DNA of 64,000 nucleotides from Ectocarpus siliculosus (Eukaryota; Sar; Phaeophyceae; Ectocarpales; Ectocarpaceae). The position numbers and the translations under genes are program-made. Shown here in pieces: positions 56,113-64,000 of the stretch (positions within the stretch are counted from its first letter, which is position 1; every line of letters starts with the position of its first letter). The notes under the pieces are model-generated. The model searched no databases and was not told the origin of the DNA. It saw nothing but the letters and a program-made list of their open reading frames with translations. The DNA is taken from positions 1,291,474 to 1,355,473 of the forward strand of contig FN649741.1 in the NCBI GenBank assembly GCA_000310025.1. Direction: 5' to 3'.

Positions 56113-59100
56113 GTGACAACAACCAACCCTTACACCGCGCCTTGCTACACCGGGCAGGCGCGGAACTCCGAGGACGCGGCAGACAGCGCTAACATCGGTA
56201 TTCGTGACCGCAGCCGAACGCGGAGCAACAGCAGCCGAGGCATCCAGTCGCACGGTCACGGCCCCTCCGACCACGACGCGAGGCACAAGGTGGCCAGCCT
56301 GACGGCGCAGCTCATACAGAAGGAGCACCGCATCCGCGGGCTGGAGCAGGGGGTGCAAACCAAGGTCGCCGAGGTGTGTTTGTGTGGGTGTTTTTGAAAG
56401 GGCATCGACGGTGCATACCGGCTGACCAATGAAAAGACGTTTTCTCTCAGTGCGGTTGAAAACGGAAATTGCTTCTAGAGGCCATGATCTGGGACCCCAT
56501 GAGGGTGCGTGCACGTCGGCATCGACTGACTAACCGGCTGACCAATGAAACGACGTTTGTCTCAGTGCGGTTGAAAATGGAAAAAGTGCTTCTAAAGGTC
56601 ATGGTCTGGGACTCCATGAGGGTGTTTTGTCAGCATCGACCGTGCTAACCGGGCTGAGCAACGAAGATGCATCATTCTCAACGCTGCTTCAAACGGAGAA
56701 CCCTTGTAAAGGGCATGACCTGAGGAGGGGTCACAGGAGGAGGCTAGGATATTCTCTGGAACGTTGTGTTTGTGTTCTGTCGCGACCAGCCGTTTGCCTG
56801 GAGGCGGATACCAATGGAACGGGGGGAGGGGAGGGCGCACATCGTAGCTTGTACCTTCCCCCGCCCCCGCCCCCCCTCTTGCCTACCAAGCTCGTTTGTC
56901 CGATTTCTCGTTTTCTCTCTTTCGGTCTTCGTGAGTGCTGTCGACGTTCGTGCACAAGGAGATGCAGCTTTCTGGCGGGAGGAGGTTGGTAGTCAACCTT
57001 GTTGGCTTTCTTTAGTTTGAACGTCTGTGTCTCTTTTTGTTGCGTTTGTTCTTGATACTTTTTCCAGGTGGCGACGCTTCAGACGCAGCTGAGATCCAGC
57101 GAGGCGCGCATCCGTGGGCTGGAGAGGCACGTCGCGGAGCTCATGCGCAGGGTTTCTAGGTGGGTGTGGAAACACCGTTCACGTCCGAGCAGGCACAAGG
57201 AGCAACACAATTCTGGATACCATCGCTTCCAACCTGTGTACCGCTGCTCCCGCTCTGTCTGTGAAACCTACCTATCGTTGTCCCGCCACCCGCGGGAGGG
57301 TGCACGCTTGTGTGTCAAAGGTTGGGTGTGCGTCCCAGCCAGTTAGTTGCTTTGGGACGAAGATACCCCGCAACATCGAGTTTCGTTGTCCCAAAAACGT
57401 GTCCAAATGTTTGTCCAACGTTTGAGCCTGGCCCCCTCGTGCCTCGCCTCAAGCAAAGATAGGCTTCCACTCCGAACAGTGGTACAGGGACTCGCCCGAA
57501 GCAGAGTTGAGGTTTCCACTCTGGACAATGACGTAGTGACTCGCCGGTGCTGCAAGTCAGGGATTTGGGTTGTCTATGTGGGAGCATTAGTGCGGTGGGA
57601 AGGGGGGTAGGGAATGTTCTTCCACCTGGAGAAGCGGGACCAGAGGTGTGCAGTTTTGGGGGGTGTCTAATTGAACATAAGTCTATTTGCGGTGATAAAC
57701 AAAGAGGGGTGTGGATTGAGGGGGCGATGGTGAGGGCGGGAACTGCGATCTCTAGAGAACCGCCATCTCCAGTTATATGGTGCTCTTTTTACGCTGTCTT
57801 TCTCAGCTTGGGTGAGGGGAGCTAGGTGTGCTTGGTGTTCGGTAGATAGAGTGCTTGGGATACAAACCACGGTTCTTCCAATTGCAGTTGGCCTGCTTTC
57901 CCGCCGCTTGGCGAAGAAGGGCGTCGCTCGCGTTGTTTTCGGTGGTGTTACATGAGTAAATGCCTGAGAGAATGCACTACGGCTGTGGCGTGTCGGCGAT
58001 AAAACAGACTCCAGTTTGCCTTTGTGCGAGACAGAAAACAGGTGTTTTGTATCGAGTACTCCGTGTGCTCGTGCTTCTCGTCACGAACTCATATAACCAC
58101 AACACCTAGCAACAGTATGTCCAAGGAGGAGATAAGAAAAATCTCAGGGTGTGGTTGAATCCGTTCCGTTTCGTGTGTTTCAGGGCCGAAACGGCACTTG
58201 CGGAGGTATCAGAGGAACACGAGAAGAACTCCATGACGGCGGCGAGGGCGACCACGCTCTTCACCGCGGAAGAGATAAGGATAGCTTGCGACAGCTTTTC
58301 GCCCAAGAAGCTGATTGGCCGCGGGGTGAGTGGAACACGGAGAGAGGGTAGACGCGTGTGTGCGACAAGGGAAAGCGAGCTTCGCAAGAACGCAGGAGAG
58401 AGAGCGAGATGAGAACAGATGAATGCGTTTGGGAGTGACGGAAAGGGAGCGACAAGGGCACGGGGTATCTTGAGCCAGGCAGCATTTCTCTTGTTTGCGA
58501 TGTGATGATAACCCTGCTTTGTCGATGAGGTATAGCTCTGTTCCCCCAAGACTTGACCACCGTCTCTCTCATTACATCCACGTGCAATGGCGGCGACTAC
58601 GTGCCCGCAGTTTTCCTACTGATATTTCTGATTGCCAATATCGTTGTGTAGGCGAGTACCCCCGTCGCTTCGGCTGCTGCTGCTTCTGCTGCTGCTGGTG
58701 TTGAGGGTCGTGGTGCGTTGCCGATGCGCCTACTGTTGCTTCGCTACCACCGTGTGTATGTGCTTACTCTGTTTGCCCGGTTTCTTAACAGTCGTCGGCC
58801 GAGGTGTATCAGGGGGAGATGAAGCTCAAGAAGGATCAAGACTGTCAGAGGGTGGCCATCAAGAGGATGTCGCCCCAGGCACTGCAGGGGCTGCAGAACT
58901 TTCAGAGAGAGGTACGTACCACCAGAGGGACCGGCGTTGCAATGCGATAGAAGACGGCGGTGTGCAGTACCAGTTTTGCTGTCAATGGCCGCTTTTTTTT
59001 TCTTTCTTGCCGTTTCTGTGGTGCGATGTGGGTGATCGCTGCCGCTCGTCGCACTGACTGAGACTCTTTGCACAGTGACCTAGCCATTGGTTCACAACCA

Positions 59101-62100
59101 GGGACAAAGAAAAGCGTGCGAGAGATAACTGCGACATTGTCTGGTACCACTGGCCCATCGTATCCCCGTATGTACCCGCGAAAACAGAACTCGCCTACGT
59201 AGCACACCCATAGAGGACCCCGTCTCCCGGGTCCTGTCTACACAGTAAGTTTTTGCACCCTCACCGACTGCAGCTGTTGGACCAAGAATTTTTGATTCCT
59301 CAGGCAGGGTGTGCATAGCAGCATTGGGTATTTGCGTACAGCCGCTCGCTGCTCACCCGTCGCGATTAGTCATGGCTTGGCACTCTGCTGTTTGTTGTCT
59401 ACGCTGGCTGCTTCGGGTGCTGCACAGGTTAAGGTGCTGATGATGTGCCTGCACGAGAACATCGTCCCGCTGTTGGGCATCGCAACAGACCCTTGGTGAG
59501 AACAAAGGACAGCAGAGGGGAAACAACACGTTGTCTGATACATGAGGATAATTCGCATCTGTGACATTCTTCATGCGGGTTACTATAGTGAGAGGTTGTG
59601 GGCTAATCTAGCGCACGGGTACTGTTTTTTTGTGTGACACGCGGTTGGGCTGGCTATGTCTGGCGCTGGCATATTTGTGCGTACAACGTTGTGGCTTGGG
59701 TTGGTGTCTGGTTGGACTACAGTATGCCGCCATGAACTGGAGCAAAAGGTCGAGAATGATCGACTGCATGCTACTTGCAGCGATCATCTGCTCAAGCAGA
59801 GAAGCATGAGCTGGTTGACTTGCAGCAAGGAACAGAGATACACCAAACGCTCTTGGAAGTGCTGTCATGGTCATGCGCGTAAAACTCTGCAAGAGCGACG
59901 AACGGCAGCCGGAGAAGAAGCGTGTCGTTAATCCCCGCAACACGCACGATGCATCCGCACGAGCAGTTCAAACCTCCCAGCAACACCAACAACGAACCGC
60001 AGCAAAAATGACAATACCAACTCACAACACCGGCGACCGCGACGACGGTCTCGGTAACAGGTGTCTGGTGTACCCTCACATGAGCAACGGCAGCCTGGAG
60101 GATGTATTGGCCACTCGCGCCAGACGTAGGGGTCTATCCGCTGAGATGAGGGTCAGGATTGCCCTGGGGGTGGCGCACGCGCTTGACTACCTGCACACCC
60201 CGTGGCTCGACAAACCAGCGATTATCCACAGAGATGTGAAGGTGGGGGGCGGAGGAGGGTAACAAACATTGTTTTCGTGGTGCCGCGTGTGAGACGATCC
60301 TGGGTGCGCTTGCTTCGCTTGCGCGTCAGCTGTGACGTGAAGCATACCGTATGCTACACTAAAGAAGACCTAAAAATACCCCGGTGATGGCACTGTGTGG
60401 CTTCTGAAAACGTTTTCATCGGGGTGTATTACTAGAGGGGGGTGTGGTATTCTACTTGGGTGTGCTATGTACTGTGGTTGCGATTATTTTTTCTTATCAG
60501 CCTTGTATTGGCTGGTTGCCCAGCCGATTCTCGTGTTGCAAGTCAGGGCAACAAGAGACAAGACGATGCTCCGCACCAGAACTTGCACGAAGGGCACTGA
60601 AAACAATGCCCTTGCTCCGCACGCCTTACATTCTTGCAACACCCAGCCGGCGAACATCCTGCTGGACTCGGGCATGAACGCTCGTCTAGGCGATGCCGGT
60701 ATCGCTCGTGTGCTTGACGCGGCGGAAAGTAACGCCGCGGCCACGCAGGTTCAAGGGACCCTCAACTACATCGACCCGGGCTACATGCGAACGGGGACCC
60801 TGAATGACAAGTCTGACATCTACAGGTCTGCTGTTTTGTCGTGCTTTCGGATTGTTCTCCACACTCACAAAACTGCAGCGCAGCTGAGACGAGGGAACAC
60901 AAGGCGTCTCCAATCCTCTAGTGTTACATGTCTCGCGCGCGTTTCCAATCACCCGCATCGAAAGAAGATTTTTGTTTGTGGTGTCGGGGCGTGTACCTCG
61001 TTATCACGCTCGAATGGAGTCGACGATTCATGCCATCATCTGTGGCGAAGAAAAGCATCGGGTCCTCGCCGGGAGGTCTCAAGTGGCCATAAAGGTTGGG
61101 CCTGCTCATCATCACGCGCGAGCGGGCGAGTTTACTCTCTGTATCACCAAAGAAACAAGCCGGACGCAGAAAGATTATTCATTTGTCTACGTCTGGATTC
61201 TTTTGCTGGGTGGTGGAGAGAGTGAAGTCGACCGATTGCGGATGCTGAGCAGACCCTACCACAAGTATTGCTACTGGAGACGGTTGACATGTTTCCCGGG
61301 GAGGACCCGTGGCCTTTCTTCGCCAGAGTTGATCGAATCGTCGACGCCATGCGAATGTAATATCTTGTCGAGAGCGCCTTTGCACACAATGAATGACTCA
61401 AGTTATCAGTAGCCAGCGATGGACATGAGGGCGAGGCAAGGAGAGAGCCTACATACCCATGTGACACCAACGTACCCCACGGAGATCGGTAGTCGGCCGT
61501 AGATGAGTGTTGTACCGAGTAACCATTAACTCTTTTTACGTATCATGATTGGTGTCTTCTCGGCCGCCTGGGTTCCTCCTGGACACAGCCTGGGAGTCGT
61601 GATGGTGGAGTTGTTATTGGGCGCCGTTGCAACGGTGGGGATGGTGAATCGGGTTCGAATGTCCCTGCTCACCCAAGCGAGAGCTCTAGCCGACGGTGCC
61701 ATCGAGTGGACCGGCAACACCGCCGAGAAGCTGGCGGACATCGCTCACGGGTAAGTGCGGCACGATCACGACAGGGGTAGTAAGAGACAGCGGGAGGGTG
61801 GGGGGGCGAGAGCTAGCGCACGTGGTGTGTTTTCGTTGTTTTCTTGTTGCAAAGCGGGGTCGCAGGCGCGTGCAGTCGTTTGATAGTGAGCGCCTTGGTT
61901 TGACCCCACTGGAACTTAAGGGTAAGGATGTTGGTCGATCCCGAATGAGGGCAGGGGTCAAGCGAGAACGCCCGGCTACCCCCCAACGTCTCACCCATTT
62001 TTGTGTTCTCGTGTCACTATTGACTGGTGCAACGCGACAAGGTGCTGCATCGAGCTACCAGCGCAACGATCCAGTCTTCGCACGGTGCACATCTGCCTGG

Positions 62101-63490
62101 AGGCGACCCTGGGGGGACAGGGACTATTCGTCGCGAGTGCTGCTGTTCGCACCTGCCGCATCTGCCTCACAGCTCCCGCAAACACGAGGTACAGTAGGGC
62201 AACTAAAGATGAAGCAGGAGCTGTAGTGGCTGACCCCAAGCGTTAGTCGAAGGGAAGGCCCGCATGTATGTGTAGGGGCGAGGGGAGGCGAGTATGTTTT
62301 GATGGGGTGGGGCTGTTGTTGGGCATCATAAGTTCTCGAGGACGCAAGAAGGAAACAGTCTGACGCTTTTTTGGTGAATTTAATTCCCTCATGGCCCTCG
62401 ACCTGTGCCCACTGGCTCAGTCTCCCTCATCCACCTCTCCGGCGGCCTTCACGTCGACTATCCCATCTTTCATCTTTTAAGTGCAACCGTTGGTCGTTTT
62501 ATCGCGCCGCCCTCAGGATTCGTCTTGTCTCTCCGCCCGTCCGTCGTTTGTCTCTCGCACCCCCGCCCCGCGCCTCTGTGTTTGTCTCTCTGTCCCTCTG
62601 TCGGTCTCTGTCTGTCTTTCTCCTCTCTCTCTCGCTCTCGCTCTACTTGCTTGTCTTTTGTCTCTTGTCTGTTTCTCCGTCTCTCTCTTTGGGCAGATTC
62701 ATCCCGTGTTTCCACTCGATCGCCTGCGTTGACGACGCCACGAACCTGTTGAGGCGACGAGGATCGTGCCCTGTTTGTCGCGAGCCAATCGAGAGTGTGG
62801 AAGAGGGCGAGTTCGCACAGGTTTGCGCGCGCGTGCATTCTCCTCCGTGTGACGTTACTGCGTTGGGTGGTGGCTTCATGCGCACGCGCATGCACGTCGT
62901 CCATTGTAGTGATATGTTTCGTGTACTGTTGTGCGTTGTGATAGTGATGTACGATATGATTTTTTGGTGTGTTTGTGTCTCATTACTACATATTCCTAAC
63001 CCTCAACGTTATAGGCGCATGGTACCTGTCGTGTCCTTTCAAACAGACCGGCTTCATGATGTACATATTTTCTTTTATACAACCGTCATCGCCAAAGGTG
63101 AACCCGGCGCATCTTTCAAAGGCTATTTCAAGGGATGCGCAGTACGTGTTGAGCACGCTTGTTGTTTCGGTGTCGCTGTTTCCGCGGTCTTGGCGGGCGT
63201 TTCCTGGGCGGCGACCGCCGTTCTTCTTGACAGATTTTCCTCCTTTTCCCGCCATTTCCTTTCAACATTCCCGTGCTGGACTGACTGACTCTCAGTTCGC
63301 AACCCGTCCATGGCGGTATGTCCCGTTTTTTGTGCCCTCTTGGTAGACGTTCGCGCCGCAGCGAGAACGGGAAGCCGCGCCGACAGAAGCGGACGGACGA
63401 GGAGAGGGGCAAGGAGTAGCCGAGCAGAAGGGCGAGGGACACACGGAGGCTGCCGCCGCTTCTTCTGTCGTCCCTGCAATGGTCAACTGA
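56113..63490 (+). CDS. RLK/Pelle-like protein kinase with C-terminal RING finger
   Basis: Exons (about 56050)-56373, 57068-57159, 58184-58325, 58792-58911, 59428-59495, 60061-60241, 60647-60825, 61589-61750, 62042-62188, 62697-62820 and 63347-63490 join in perfect phase, at least 539 residues. Two exons form a coiled coil (LIQKEHRIRGLEQGV, LRSSEARIRGLERHVAELM). The kinase follows: LIGRGSSAEVYQGEM, VAIKRM, HENIVPLLGI, CLVYPHMSNGSLEDVL, IIHRDVKPANILLDSG, LGDAGIAR (DAG for DFG), GTLNYIDPGYMRTGTLNDKS, DIYSLGVVMVELLLG. The T-loop GTL-Y-DP-Y and KSDIYS are Pelle/RLCK hallmarks. After the kinase comes a C3HC4 RING (CRICLTAPANT, IPCFHSIAC, GSCPVCREPI), implying E3 ubiquitin ligase activity. The end is VVPAMVN. 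No signal peptide or membrane segment is seen, so it is cytoplasmic. The true start lies upstream, since no in-frame ATG precedes the first exon. Confidence 0.92.
56402..56725. repeat. Three tandem copies of a ~117-bp unit in an intron
   Basis: Units start at about 56402, 56519 and 56634, each opening CATCGAC...ACCGG.CTGA.CAA.GA and containing CTCA..GC.G.TT.AAA and a CATGA/CATGG...GGGAC/TCCCATGAGGG-like end. Copies 1 and 2 are close; copy 3 is diverged and shortened. They lie in the first large intron of the kinase-RING gene. Confidence 0.8.
57467..57556. repeat. Imperfect direct repeat (~45 bp) in a kinase-gene intron
   Basis: TTCCACTCCGAACAGTGG... and TTCCACTCTGGACAATGA... both run into GACTCGCC, two diverged copies side by side. 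Confidence 0.55.
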
Positions 63491-64000
63491 GGATCGCAAG
63501 GTGGATGGCTGGCTTTTTTTTTTCTTCTTTTGAGTGTGGGAGCGTGTGCATGGGCAGAAGCATCGGCTATACCGTCAGCACTGCCGCTTTGGGGAGGGGG
63601 GGGGGGGAGAGAGGGAGCGCATCGCGCTTCAGGTGGTGGTCCTTCCGGGACCCCGCGGTTGGTTTGTTTTCTCTCCGCAGAACCCCGCCCGATTTGCGCA
63701 CAACACCCTTGTTGAGGGAGGAGAGATGCGAGAGGGCGTTCGCGCTCCTCCGCCTTGGGTGGGGAAGTTTTCTCGGCATTGGGACGCCGCGGCAGGAGAG
63801 CATGTGAGAGGGACAGAGGCTTTTGTGGGGTATGGTGAGTTGATGTCTGTGCCATCTTATTGTGTGTGCATGGCATTTCGGAGAAAGACTGAGGTGAACA
63901 AGGAGGTAGTTGGTTGTGCTCCCCGCCCGAGGGGTGTGTTTTCACCTCATCGTGGATATGTAGCGTGAGGAACGGGTCGCACGAAAAAGCTGTTAAGGCG
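63491..64000. other. 3' flank of the kinase-RING gene
   Basis: Beyond the stop at 63488-63490 there are T and G runs (near 63517 and 63596) and no exon I can support. Long frames on both strands overlap and look like shadows of GC-rich sequence. Confidence 0.5.

Overview
The window is nuclear DNA of an intron-rich eukaryote and best fits a brown alga (Ectocarpus-like stramenopile). Coding exons are short and GC-rich, introns run from about 0.1 to 2.6 kb with clean GT..AG borders, long stretches are non-coding, and microsatellites and assembly gaps are frequent. The gene set fits this: a plant-like RLK/Pelle kinase, an EH-domain protein, a plant/bacterial-type amidohydrolase and single-copy housekeeping genes. 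The species is an inference. No operons, CRISPR arrays or rRNA genes were seen.

Layout, left to right. 1.5-7.6 kb (+): a CaMK-like pseudokinase with a polyQ/acidic N-terminal exon. 10.6-11.35 kb (-): a small protein with a mitochondrial-type presequence and an unassigned membrane-segment exon pair. 13.9-17.7 kb (-): ribosomal protein eL31. 19.3-20.5 kb (-): a fossil 3' fragment of a Ty3/gypsy LTR retrotransposon. 20.9-28.3 kb (-): NOM1/Sgd1, a nucleolar MIF4G/MA3 protein in 11 exons. 28.6-36.6 kb (+): a YtcJ/LAF3-type amidohydrolase in 12 exons, with a recent-looking MITE in its last intron. 39.6-48.1 kb (-): a chain of exons encoding two EH domains, coiled coil and then TRAF-type zinc fingers; this is either two genes or one fused gene. 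48.4-51.8 kb (+): tRNA (guanine-26-N2)-dimethyltransferase TRM1. 52.7-55.5 kb (+): a small ankyrin-repeat protein. 56.1-63.5 kb (+): a Pelle-like kinase ending in a RING finger.

How they relate. eL31, NOM1 and TRM1 all serve ribosome or tRNA biogenesis, but I see no sign of co-regulation beyond proximity. Two divergent pairs (NOM1/amidohydrolase, EH protein/TRM1) have start codons only about 310 and 370 bp apart and probably share promoters. The exon chains were assembled by eye from splice borders, reading-phase arithmetic and family motifs. Internal exons are mostly firm; 5' ends are the weakest part.

Most interesting: the predicted dead kinase, the kinase-RING fusion, the possible EH-TRAF fusion, and a strongly over-represented 9-mer (ACTGCTGTA/TACAGCAGT) in non-coding DNA.
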